Shown piece by piece: positions 49,358 to 57,912 of a stretch of DNA of 64,000 bases. A program made the position numbers and the translations under genes. The notes beneath the pieces were generated by a model that saw nothing but the letters and a program-made list of their open reading frames with translations, did not search any database and was not told the DNA's origin. Numbering within the stretch: position 1 is the first letter of the stretch; each line of letters starts with the position of its first letter. The DNA comes from BRHc4a sp049323755 (GTDB lineage Bacteria; Bacillota; Desulfotomaculia; Desulfotomaculales; Desulfocucumaceae), in contig JBMOPE010000009.1 of the NCBI GenBank assembly GCA_049323755.1, forward strand, positions 124,001 through 188,000, in the 5' to 3' direction.

Positions 49358-50110
49358 TTAAAGTAAGAATTCTATACTGGCCTTTTTTTTCTTTTCCTCA
49401 AGCCACTGGTTTAAGATTTTTTCCTTGACTGTCTCCCTGGTTTCTTCATCAAGTTTGGCGGGCTGCACCGAGTGAACCTTTATTATATGAAATCCCCGGT
49501 CGCTTTCGAAGGGGCCTATAATGTCCCCCTCCTTCGATGAAAAAATGGCGGATTCAAATTCGGGCTTAAGCCTGGTTCTGCTGACAGTTCCCACAAAACC
49601 TCCCCACCCTGAGCTGTAATCTTTTGAATATGTTCTGGCGAGGTCTTCAAATGGAGCGTCTCCGTCTTTTACCTGCATGACAAGCTCCTGTGCAACTGAC
49701 AGCTCCTGCACTATTATCTGGGATATTTCCGCCTTTTCAAAGTCCAGCATGTTTTTAGCGAAGTATTCCTCTACCTTGCCCTGGCTTATGTAGTCAGTAA
49801 ATTTTTTTGTTCTTATAGCGCACTCACACTGGGTCTCAAGATCCTCCACGGTCATATTGTTTTTTTCCAGCCAGCGGTAGGTATCTTCGGCCTTATCAAG
49901 CCCCAAACCATAGCGAAGCTCATTAACGTGCTCCTGAAGCTCTTCGTCGGTGACCTTTACACCTGCTGACTCCACCTCTTCCTTAATAAGCAGGCACTTC
50001 ACAAAGCTGTCTTCTATCTGGTTCATTAAGCCTGTTAGCCTCATAAAGGATAAAAGCCTCTGCAGAGTTAATACCTCATTGTTGACTTTAAGTAATACCA
50101 TTTCTTTCAT
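49358..50110 (-). CDS. cytoplasmic parvulin-type peptidyl-prolyl isomerase (with peptide 1)
   Basis: The 250-residue protein has a SurA-like helical N-terminal half and a rotamase domain from about residue 130 (ISQIIVQELSVAQELVMQV, YSKDYSSGWGGFVGTVSRTR, GPFESDRGFHIIKVHSV), but no signal peptide or lipobox, unlike PrsA and SurA. It is directly upstream of the GG-leader peptide gene, and a second protein of the same kind (55361) is paired with the second peptide. A role as chaperone or maturation helper for its neighbouring peptide is inference. Confidence 0.85.
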   Translation of the reverse strand: MKEMVLLKVNNEVLTLQRLLSFMRLTGLMNQIEDSFVKCLLIKEEVESAGVKVTDEELQEHVNELRYGLGLDKAEDTYRWLEKNNMTVEDLETQCECAIRTKKFTDYISQGKVEEYFAKNMLDFEKAEISQIIVQELSVAQELVMQVKDGDAPFEDLARTYSKDYSSGWGGFVGTVSRTRLKPEFESAIFSSKEGDIIGPFESDRGFHIIKVHSVQPAKLDEETRETVKEKILNQWLEEKKKKASIEFLL

Positions 50111-50280
50111 AACAGATACCCCCCTGAGCCAAAATTAGTTTTATGCAGTTCTTAAGGGGCTGCCAGCCAGACCATTTTCTTCCGCAGTACAATTATCTCA
50201 CATTCAATAGCCGGGTTCTGTTGCAGCCACCACAAACTCCCAAATTTTAAGTTAAATTATATTGCCTCCCTGTACAGGCC

Positions 50281-50946
50281 CTAAAGCATAAGCTTGCGCA
50301 GCAGTGTAGTTTTCCCCACAAGGATATCCACATTTGCGGACATCCCGGGCATAAGTTTTATATTCCCTCCGGGAACTTCATCAACACTTATAATTACCGC
50401 CAGCTGCTTATCAGTGCCACTTCTGCCTCCAAGGTATGAAAACTCCCTGACTGTACCCTTCAGGGTACCGAAATTCTGGTAGGGAAAGGCATCAAGGCTG
50501 ATCCTTACGGGCATTCCGCACTGAACCCTGCCAATTTCGCTTTGGGGAAGAGAAACCAATACTCCCACCGGCTCCCCAGGGTATACCAGGGCAAGCCTCT
50601 CCCCTCTCCCGGCAGCATCACCTTTAATAAAATCCCTCTGCCATATCAGCACACCGTCAGCCGGTGAAGCTATTGGTGTTTTCCCTCCATCACCCTTTCC
50701 GGGAGCCGTAACGGTCATTATGTGCTGACCTTTTTTAACCTCACCAAAATCCTTTGCAGCTACCGCCCAAACCTCCACGTTATCAGAAATTGACACCGCC
50801 TCCGGCTGGCCGGTAAAATTTACGCTGCCCCTCCCGTGAACCGACAGTTCCACGGGCAGGAAATATGCCCATGCGGCACCGGAGATAACCAGGGCCAGAA
50901 CGAGATAATACATCCAGTTTGTATTCGGCGGCAATTGCTTTCTCAC
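50281..50946 (-). CDS. short HlyD-family membrane-fusion adaptor
   Basis: The 221-residue protein has one N-terminal membrane helix (WMYYLVLALVISGAAWAYF, residues about 9-27), a lipoyl/barrel-sandwich fold (VWAVAAKDFGEVKKGQHIMT and IASPADGVLIWQ) and a beta-barrel close (LVSLPQSEIGRVQCGMPVRI). It lacks the long coiled-coil hairpin of Gram-negative HlyD, as expected for a monoderm exporter. Its stop-start spacing of 16 bases from the ABC gene indicates one exporter unit. Confidence 0.88.
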   Translation of the reverse strand: MRKQLPPNTNWMYYLVLALVISGAAWAYFLPVELSVHGRGSVNFTGQPEAVSISDNVEVWAVAAKDFGEVKKGQHIMTVTAPGKGDGGKTPIASPADGVLIWQRDFIKGDAAGRGERLALVYPGEPVGVLVSLPQSEIGRVQCGMPVRISLDAFPYQNFGTLKGTVREFSYLGGRSGTDKQLAVIISVDEVPGGNIKLMPGMSANVDILVGKTTLLRKLML

Positions 50947-50962
50947 CCTGACACCTCCCTAA

Positions 50963-53900
50963 TTAACCCTGTATCTGCTGGCTGCAGAGATAAAAATACA
51001 GTCCCTTCTTATCCATAAGCTCATAGTGGATTCCCTTCTCCACGATGATCCCCCTGTCCAGAACAACAATCATGTCTGCATTGCGCACCGTACTAAGACG
51101 GTGGGCAATAACAATAGTGGTCCGGTTATTTAACATACTCTCAAAATTTTGCTGGATTATCCTCTCCGACTCGGTGTCTAGAGCGCTGGTGGCCTCATCC
51201 AGTATAAGTATTTTAGGTCTTGTAAACAGTGCTCTGGCTATGGCGATGCGCTGGCGCTGCCCGCCGGAGAGGCTCATACCCCTCTCCCCTATAACTGCCT
51301 CGTAACCCAGGGGAAGCTCTGATATGAAGTCATGGGCTCCTGCCATCATAGCCGCTGCTATTACCTCATTCATTGGAGGATCAGTATTTCCGAAGGCTAT
51401 ATTTTCCTTAATAGTGCCGCTGAAAAGAAAATTTTCCTGCAAAACCATTCCTATTTGCCTGCGCAGCGAGTCGGCCGCCACATGCCTTATGTCCACCCCG
51501 TCTATCAGTATGCTGCCTTCCACGGGCTGGTGAAGCCTCAGAAGAAGGTTTGCCAGGGTGGTTTTCCCTGACCCGCTCCTGCCCACCAGGGCCACCGTTT
51601 TACCCGGGGGAATCTCAAGGTTAATGTTTTGCAGCACGTTTCTTCCTTCGCTGCCATAGCGGAAGGTTACATTTTTTAGTACCACGTGGCCACTTACCGG
51701 TGGCATTGTAATGCTGCTCTCACCGGCCTTTTGCTCCGGCTCGGCTTCAAAAACATCATTTAGCCTTTCCAGGGCAATCCTGGCCTCCTGTATCCTGTCC
51801 CATAGCCCCACCGTCCGCAGTATCGGCGTTATAACGCTGCCCAACAGGACATTAAAGGCCATTAGCTGTCCGATGGTTACTTCGCCGGCCATAACCAGCC
51901 TTGCTCCATACCATAGAACAAAAGTGGAGCTCAGCGTCTGCAGAATTCTTCCGGAAGAATCAGCGGCCATAGCAATCATGGACCCTTTCTGGTGCATGGA
52001 AAGCATCTTTTCAAGCTTTTCCTCCCAGTTCCACCGGACCGGCCTCTCGGCAGCACAGGCTTTAACGGTGTTAATGCCGTTAATTGACTCGACAATATAA
52101 GACTGTGTTTCTGCCCCTGCCTGGAAGGCCTCCCGGCTTACTTTTTTCATCATGGGCGTAAAAAACAGTGTAACAGCGGCAAAAAGAGGTATAAAAAGGA
52201 GCACTGCAAGAGACAATTTCCAATTGTAATAAAACATAAGTGAAAAATATACAATTACCGTTAAAAAATCCATGGCAACAGAAAGGCTTGTACCTGTGAG
52301 CAGCTCTCTGATTTTTGAGTTTTCATTAAACCTGGAAATAATATCTCCAACCTTGCGGTCCTCAAAATACTTAAGGGGGAGACCAAGTACATGACCGTAA
52401 AACTCAGTCATTAGTGAAAGGTCAATACGCGTTGACGCAAATACAAGCATGTACTGCCTCAGCGCCGAGTAGGCCACCTGGAATACGGCTATCACCAGCA
52501 TTCCTGCCAGCATCACATTCAAAACAGTAATATCCTGCTGAACAAGTACTTTATCCACAATATTCTGGGTAAAAACCGGCATGGCCAGGCCGAAAACCTG
52601 CAGTACAAGGGAGGCCACGAAAACCTTCACCAGAATATCCCTGTGTGCCAACACAAATGGATAAAACCTGGCAAAGGAAGATTTTGAGGGCAGCACCTCT
52701 CTCAGCCCCGGGGTAGGCTGCAACAGAAGCAGAAGGCCGTTCCAGCCCCTCATGAATTCCTCCCTGCTTATTTTTTTAAGGCCCAGAGCAGGGTCCGCTA
52801 CCACTGCCTGCCGCTCATTAACACTGTACACTACTATATAGTGATACCCTTCCCAGTGGGCCACGGCAGGTAGTTCAAAAGTTTTCAGGGAGTCGTATCC
52901 GGCCCGTACTCCCTTAGCCCTGAACCCTATTTTTTCTGCAGTTTCGGCAAGGCTGTGCATTGTAGCGCCATCCCTGGTAACATTGGCCATTTCACGAAGC
53001 CTGTTAATGCTAATTTTTAGCCCGTAATAGTGGCTTATCATGGACAGGCAGGCAGCCCCGCAGTCGGTCTCGCTCTGCTGAAGAAGAACAGAGTACCGCC
53101 ACCTTCGCCTGGGAGAGAATAGCCCGGCGTCTTCTACCTCCTCTACCGTTTCCGGCTTTACAGGTTCTGCTGCAAAGGTTTCCAGCTGGGGCGGGAAATC
53201 CTGTACGGGTTCCGAATCCCCTTTTAATTCCGGCTCAACGTCTGACCCGGAAATCATCTGGCGGGCTGCCTGGCTGTACCTGGCAGCAATGCCCAGTATG
53301 GCATTTCTTATCTGGGGGATGGTTGAAAGCATAGCTTCAAAATCTTTTTTTGCCAGCCTGTACAGCTTAACATCAGTAACGGCCCGCACGCCGCCAAACC
53401 TGGGAGCACCCGTCAAAAGCGCAAGCTCTCCAAAAAAATCTCCTTTTTTAAGCCGGTTTAAAATTCTTCCGCCCTGGCTTTCCTTAACAACCTCAACTTC
53501 ACCGGACCTAATAAGATAAAAGGAATCCCCTTCTTCCCCCTCGCGGAATATAAATTCTCCGGCAGGGCAGTTAACCGGAGAAAACGAGTCAAGAAAACCT
53601 CTCATTTCACCGGGATTAAGCGGAGAAAAAACAGTGCACTGCTTCAAAAAGTTACGCAGGGATACATCAGATATATACTCATCAAAATAGTGCTTCAGTT
53701 CCTGGTATTCTTTGAGAATATCCGAGAAATTGGCCTTTGAAAGACGTAGGACGGAAAGGTTTCCCGTTGCCCTTATAGTATATTCATAGGGCTCCCCGGT
53801 AAGAAGGGCCTGCTCACCAAAGTGGTCTCCCCTGGACAGAACATGCAGGTTAATCTCCTTGCCATCCGAGTCCAGCCCCACCACCCTGGCCCTGCCGGAA

Positions 53901-54067
53901 TAAATCACGTAAAAGGCTTCACCCTCTTCTCCGGCCCTGCACACGGTGTTGCCCAGCTGAAAGCTTATCTCTTCAAAGCCCGAGGCAATGGTTTCTATTT
54001 CTTCTTCCTTAACAACACTTAAAAAAGAAGTGTTTGTCAGTAATTGTTTTATTTCGTCCTTTTTCAT
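50963..54067 (-). CDS. peptidase-containing ABC exporter with two N-terminal cNMP-binding-type domains
   Basis: The 1034-residue protein has two cyclic-nucleotide-binding-type domains (residues about 10-125 and 140-255; FGEQALLTGEPY and FGELALLTGAPR, the second with Arg223), a linker, a C39 peptidase (QQSETDCGAACLS with Cys336; His409; Asp425), six membrane helices (about 470-740), and an ATPase with GRSGSGKTTL, LSGGQRQR and ILDEATSALD. C39 exporters cleave GG leaders while exporting the peptide, so peptides at 49118 and 55068 are its likely cargo. The fused sensor domains suggest export gated by a small ligand; similar exporters exist in cyanobacteria (HetC type). Confidence 0.93.
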   Translation of the reverse strand: MKKDEIKQLLTNTSFLSVVKEEEIETIASGFEEISFQLGNTVCRAGEEGEAFYVIYSGRARVVGLDSDGKEINLHVLSRGDHFGEQALLTGEPYEYTIRATGNLSVLRLSKANFSDILKEYQELKHYFDEYISDVSLRNFLKQCTVFSPLNPGEMRGFLDSFSPVNCPAGEFIFREGEEGDSFYLIRSGEVEVVKESQGGRILNRLKKGDFFGELALLTGAPRFGGVRAVTDVKLYRLAKKDFEAMLSTIPQIRNAILGIAARYSQAARQMISGSDVEPELKGDSEPVQDFPPQLETFAAEPVKPETVEEVEDAGLFSPRRRWRYSVLLQQSETDCGAACLSMISHYYGLKISINRLREMANVTRDGATMHSLAETAEKIGFRAKGVRAGYDSLKTFELPAVAHWEGYHYIVVYSVNERQAVVADPALGLKKISREEFMRGWNGLLLLLQPTPGLREVLPSKSSFARFYPFVLAHRDILVKVFVASLVLQVFGLAMPVFTQNIVDKVLVQQDITVLNVMLAGMLVIAVFQVAYSALRQYMLVFASTRIDLSLMTEFYGHVLGLPLKYFEDRKVGDIISRFNENSKIRELLTGTSLSVAMDFLTVIVYFSLMFYYNWKLSLAVLLFIPLFAAVTLFFTPMMKKVSREAFQAGAETQSYIVESINGINTVKACAAERPVRWNWEEKLEKMLSMHQKGSMIAMAADSSGRILQTLSSTFVLWYGARLVMAGEVTIGQLMAFNVLLGSVITPILRTVGLWDRIQEARIALERLNDVFEAEPEQKAGESSITMPPVSGHVVLKNVTFRYGSEGRNVLQNINLEIPPGKTVALVGRSGSGKTTLANLLLRLHQPVEGSILIDGVDIRHVAADSLRRQIGMVLQENFLFSGTIKENIAFGNTDPPMNEVIAAAMMAGAHDFISELPLGYEAVIGERGMSLSGGQRQRIAIARALFTRPKILILDEATSALDTESERIIQQNFESMLNNRTTIVIAHRLSTVRNADMIVVLDRGIIVEKGIHYELMDKKGLYFYLCSQQIQG

Positions 54068-54268
54068 CGCATTATGCCACCTTAAAGCAACAAATTAATA
54101 GTTAACCATAAAAATGTTGCCATGATACGTCTTATCTTTAAAACATAAATAGAAGGTGATTAGATATAATATTTTGCACTTATATAGTTTCAACAAAAAG
54201 TAACTGCTCCCTTCATAATGAAAAACATAAAATATTGAAAACCTTGCTCCTTAATATAAAACACCGGG

Positions 54269-54964
54269 CTATTTTATTTCTGAGAGATTTCTCACCATCT
54301 CCTCCAACCCCACCAAAGAAACCCGTTCTGAAAAACTGTGGCCAAAGGTGCAGGCCGTCAGCCGGCTTCCGGCATCCAGGCCATATTGCCTGAAAAGCAC
54401 TTCCCCCGTATGAGGACCTTCTATCATAGAGGTATTCCCATCGGCCTTCTTTACAGTGAAAGTCCACAGGGGAGTATTAAGCCCTGTGCCCAACGCCTTT
54501 ACATAGCTCTCTTTTGCAGTCCACAGATCATAGAAGTATTCCAGCCTCAGGTCCTGATCCTTTTCCATAAGGTCCTTGTATTCCCGTGGAGAAAAGTTCC
54601 TCCCTGCAATCCCAGGATAATCAATGGGGGATATTTCTTCGACGTCTACACCCACCGGGTAGCTGTCCACAGCGCAAACAGCCCATTGCCCTGAGTGGGA
54701 AAGGCTAAAATGGAATTTATCCTTTCCTTCCAGAAAAGGCTTCCCCCACTGATTTTTTTTGAAATGGATTTCCCTGGCTGAAATCCCGAACCTCTTCATA
54801 ATGATATACCGTATTAACAGGTCGGCCGCCATGAAGCAGTGTCTATCTCTTATGTCCCTTATGCGCCAGGCTATATCCTGCTTTTCCTCCGACATGAGCC
54901 ACAGTTGAGCGTCTGTTTTTCTCCTGTCCGGACTGCAAACAAATACTTCAACCATACACATCAC
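54269..54964 (-). CDS. 4'-phosphopantetheinyl transferase (Sfp type)
   Basis: The 231-residue protein shows Sfp-family motifs: GVDVEEISPIDY (Mg-binding Asp/Glu), FYDLWTAKESYVKALGTGL and a HFSLSHSGQWAVCAV strand. It transfers phosphopantetheine from CoA to a carrier-protein serine. No carrier protein or synthetase is nearby. It lies between the peptide 2 gene and the exporter gene, so it may be a passenger or may modify something in peptide production; the latter is unsupported. Confidence 0.9.
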   Translation of the reverse strand: MMCMVEVFVCSPDRRKTDAQLWLMSEEKQDIAWRIRDIRDRHCFMAADLLIRYIIMKRFGISAREIHFKKNQWGKPFLEGKDKFHFSLSHSGQWAVCAVDSYPVGVDVEEISPIDYPGIAGRNFSPREYKDLMEKDQDLRLEYFYDLWTAKESYVKALGTGLNTPLWTFTVKKADGNTSMIEGPHTGEVLFRQYGLDAGSRLTACTFGHSFSERVSLVGLEEMVRNLSEIK

Positions 54965-55067
54965 CCTGACAGCAATAAAACCCGGTCAGTCCTTTTACCG
55001 GCTGCCGGGATACAATGTTTTCAAAGCTCTTCTTCGCAAAGTGATACTGCTGAATTTGTTTATCCTG

Positions 55068-55262
55068 CTACTGCCATATAGACGGCTCATACATTATCCT
55101 AAGCAGTGAATTCGCCCTAAATTGCTGGGTCCCGCTGTAGTTTAGATTGTAGGCACCTTGCTGCTGAAGATTGTAGGTGATTCCCCCGAAAATGCCCTTC
55201 ATTGCCTTTACATTCAATTCCTCCACCGGAATCTCAAGATCGTCTACACGAATAATAGCCAT
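55068..55262 (-). CDS. small double-glycine-leader peptide precursor (peptide 2)
   Basis: Started at 55262 (GGGGGG five bases upstream), this is a 64-residue peptide. Its 27-residue leader (RVDDLEIPVEELNVKAMKGI-FGG) matches peptide 1 in length and at DL, LN, K, MK and FGG. The 37-residue core (ITYNLQQQGAYNLNYSGTQQ, FRANSLLRIMYEPSIWQ) is rich in Gln, Asn and Tyr and has no cysteine, so the cores are unrelated although the leaders are shared. It follows the second parvulin gene. No known family is recognised. Confidence 0.78.
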   Translation of the reverse strand: MAIIRVDDLEIPVEELNVKAMKGIFGGITYNLQQQGAYNLNYSGTQQFRANSLLRIMYEPSIWQ

Positions 55263-55360
55263 TTTAACCCCCCTACTCTTTTTAAAAGGATGACTGAACA
55301 AAGGATAATATAAATCCCTTTATCATTCAGTAGCGGCCGTCACAAAATCGAAAAAACTTT

Positions 55361-56140
55361 TCATCTCTGCTGCAGGGCTTCCCAGATGTTAAATGTCACC
55401 TGGCTTTTGCTTAATTTATTTGCAATCCACGTCCTGAACAAAATTTCTTTTATAAGGCTGGTGGTTTCCTCGTCCAGCACAGGCTCCCTCAGCTCTTCCA
55501 CCTTAATAATGTGATACCCCTGGTCGGTCTTAACCGGCCCCACGACAGCCCCTTCCTTTGCCTCAAAAACAGCAATTGTCACCTCGGGAGTTAGTGAAGT
55601 TCGGGTAACCCGTCCCACGTAGCCACCAGCCATCCTTGTCCGCTGGTCAATTGAATACTGCCGCGCAAGTGTGTAAAAATCCGCTCCCTCTTCAAGCACC
55701 TGAGACATAAGCTCCCTGGCAGCGTCCTCCTCCCCCGTGACAATATGTGCAATTACGGCTGTATCAAAGGCTAATGACTGTCTGAAATACTTTTCAAGGT
55801 TTCCGTCGCCGGAAACAGTCTCCCTCAGCTTGTCAACCAGAACCCGGTACCTTGCATATTCTTCAAAGTCATCCACCGACATGCCTACATCTTCCAGCCA
55901 TTTCATTGTATGTGACGAGTTATATAGCTCCTTGCTTCTGCGCAAGTCGTCTGCCTTATTCTGCAGTTCTTCCGGGGTCACACTTATTCCCATCTCTTTG
56001 GCTTCCTGTATGACAAGGGTATACTCTAACATCTGATTGAGTGCGGAAAATGAATTCTGAAACCTTGCCCACCTGAGAACATCCCTGAGGTTAACTTCCT
56101 CACCGTTAACAGTTATCGCAGTTACCTTACCCAGATCCAT
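55361..56140 (-). CDS. cytoplasmic parvulin-type peptidyl-prolyl isomerase (with peptide 2)
   Basis: The 259-residue protein is a distant paralogue of the parvulin at 49358, with the same layout: helical N-terminal half, then rotamase features (IAHIVTGEEDAARELMSQVL, YSIDQRTRMAGGYVGRVTRT, GPVKTDQGYHIIKVEEL). It has no signal peptide. Start at 56140 has GGAGG upstream; the ORF from 56188 does not. It is the first gene of the peptide locus, 98 bases before the peptide 2 gene. Confidence 0.85.
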   Translation of the reverse strand: MDLGKVTAITVNGEEVNLRDVLRWARFQNSFSALNQMLEYTLVIQEAKEMGISVTPEELQNKADDLRRSKELYNSSHTMKWLEDVGMSVDDFEEYARYRVLVDKLRETVSGDGNLEKYFRQSLAFDTAVIAHIVTGEEDAARELMSQVLEEGADFYTLARQYSIDQRTRMAGGYVGRVTRTSLTPEVTIAVFEAKEGAVVGPVKTDQGYHIIKVEELREPVLDEETTSLIKEILFRTWIANKLSKSQVTFNIWEALQQR

Positions 56141-56299
56141 ACAATGACCTCCATTAAAAACCATGATTTTCCAATATAATATTATCAAAATTAAATATAA
56201 AAAACTTCTCTTATATTGCTGTTTTTTTAAAAAACTTGCCTAATGCTCCCGAAGCTCTCCCCCAATTTAGAGGAGGACTGGTCCAAGTTAGTATTACTG

Positions 56300-56339
56300 A
56301 AAGATGAGCGCCCCGCCTAAAAGCGGGGCGCTCATCTTT
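56300..56339 (-). terminator. strong terminator after the HD-GYP gene
   Basis: AAAGATGAGCGCCCCGC pairs perfectly over 17 bp with its complement around CTAAAA, right after the stop codon. Confidence 0.9.
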
Positions 56340-56346
56340 CGTATAT

Positions 56347-57912
56347 TTAAATATCCGGGTACCTGTCGGGAAAAGCCTTACGTATAATTAATATATCATC
56401 CAGATTACCCAGGAAAATATCCACAAGCTGGGGGTCAAACTGTTTACCCCTTTGCCTTTGTATATAGTCTACTATTTCCCCAAGGGGCCAGGCCTTTTTA
56501 TATACCCTGTCGTTTCCGAGGGCATCGAAGACATCTGTCAGCCCCACAATACGCCCGTATATATGGATTTCCTCCCCCTTCAGGCCCTTTGGGTACCCTG
56601 TCCCGTCATATCTTTCGTGATGCTGCAGGGCAATAACTGCACCGGCCTGCAATATCGGGCGCTTTGATTTCCTAAGCATCTCATAGCCTATTTCAGAATG
56701 TGTTTTCATTATTTCAAACTCATTCTTTGTCAGGCTTCCCGGTTTATTCAGTATATAATCGGGAATAGCCAGCTTTCCGAGGTCGTGGGTAGGCGCGGCA
56801 AGCCTCAATAGCTCAGCCTCTTCGGATGAAAGCCCGTATCTAAGCGCCAATAGCCTGGACAATTCAGCCACACGCTTGACATGATACCCCGTTTCCAACG
56901 ACCGGGCCTCGGCAATCTCCCCCAGGGTAAATATAATTTCTTTTTGCGTTGCCTCAACCTCTTCGTTCAGGTCAATATTGGCAAAGGCCACTGAAATGTT
57001 CATATTGAATATTTCAATGAGACTTCGGTCCCATTCATTCAAAGGGTGTGCTCCCTCAATGCAGATAATATTCTCTGAACCCCTCTTACTGCAGGTATAT
57101 ATTATAAAATAATCCTGAAAAAAATAGCTTCTCTTTTTCTGAAAAGCCTCCTCAATACCTTCCAACAGCCGGTCCGGCACACTACCCCTCAGTTTCTTTC
57201 CCGCTAACAGGCTGTGTCTTTTCGTGGCGGCAAGCACCCGAAATTCACCACTCTCTTGTTTTGCTGCCATAAAGCCGGATACATTGCAATCTTTTTCATG
57301 AGATCTCAAATTCAATATATCAGTCAGTTGTTCCAAAACCCTGTAAGCCAGTTTCATCCTGGACTGATGCTCATAAATTGTGGCAGAAGATCGAATGATA
57401 TTCTGCAGGCCCCTCCGGTTTGCGTCAATAATAGACAAGTCTCTATACGACCTGAGAGCAGACACAACGGCAGTATGAAGCTTCTGGGAAGTCAGCTCTG
57501 TTTTCTCCTTATAATCGTTTATGTCATATTCTATAATTACGCTTTCCTCCGGAGCCTGCCCCGGATGGCCGGTGCGCAGTATAATCCTTACAATACTGTT
57601 CCCCATCTCTTTCCGGATAAAGTGCACTAAATCAAGCCCGGCGTTTTCCTCCTCCATTACCACGTCCAGCAAAATTACAGCGGTATCAGGGTTCTCAGCA
57701 AGCATTTTTTTTGCTTCGGCCGCCGAGTATGCATTAATTAATTCAATACCTTTATTCTCAAAGACTAGTCTCTTCAATGAAAGCCTGGTGACTGTGTGGA
57801 CACTTTCCTGGTCGTCTACTACCATTATTTTCCATTTCTCAGCGGAAAAAGTTTCAGTCGCGTTAATCGTTATGTCCTGGTACACAACCGATTCGTCGTT
57901 TTTTTCCTTCAC
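56347..57912 (-). CDS. response regulator with HD-GYP phosphodiesterase domain
   Basis: The 521-residue protein has a receiver domain (VVDDQESVHTV, ILLDVVMEE as phospho-acceptor Asp near residue 82, DYKEKTEL), a middle DUF3369/GAF-like domain (about 190-310) and a C-terminal HD-GYP domain (HVKRVAELS, THDLGKLAIPDYILNKPG, HSEIGYEML, HHERYDGTGYPKGLKGEEIH). HD-GYP proteins degrade cyclic-di-GMP. The start overlaps the kinase gene's stop by four bases, so they form a two-component pair. Confidence 0.93.
   Translation of the reverse strand: MKEKNDESVVYQDITINATETFSAEKWKIMVVDDQESVHTVTRLSLKRLVFENKGIELINAYSAAEAKKMLAENPDTAVILLDVVMEEENAGLDLVHFIRKEMGNSIVRIILRTGHPGQAPEESVIIEYDINDYKEKTELTSQKLHTAVVSALRSYRDLSIIDANRRGLQNIIRSSATIYEHQSRMKLAYRVLEQLTDILNLRSHEKDCNVSGFMAAKQESGEFRVLAATKRHSLLAGKKLRGSVPDRLLEGIEEAFQKKRSYFFQDYFIIYTCSKRGSENIICIEGAHPLNEWDRSLIEIFNMNISVAFANIDLNEEVEATQKEIIFTLGEIAEARSLETGYHVKRVAELSRLLALRYGLSSEEAELLRLAAPTHDLGKLAIPDYILNKPGSLTKNEFEIMKTHSEIGYEMLRKSKRPILQAGAVIALQHHERYDGTGYPKGLKGEEIHIYGRIVGLTDVFDALGNDRVYKKAWPLGEIVDYIQRQRGKQFDPQLVDIFLGNLDDILIIRKAFPDRYPDI

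Noticed and set aside
50111..50280. A possible third small peptide reading frame between HlyD and parvulin genes (NPAIECEIIVLRKKMVWLA)
   Set aside because: It has no properly spaced ribosome site, no GG leader and overlaps an in-frame stop upstream; evidence is too weak.
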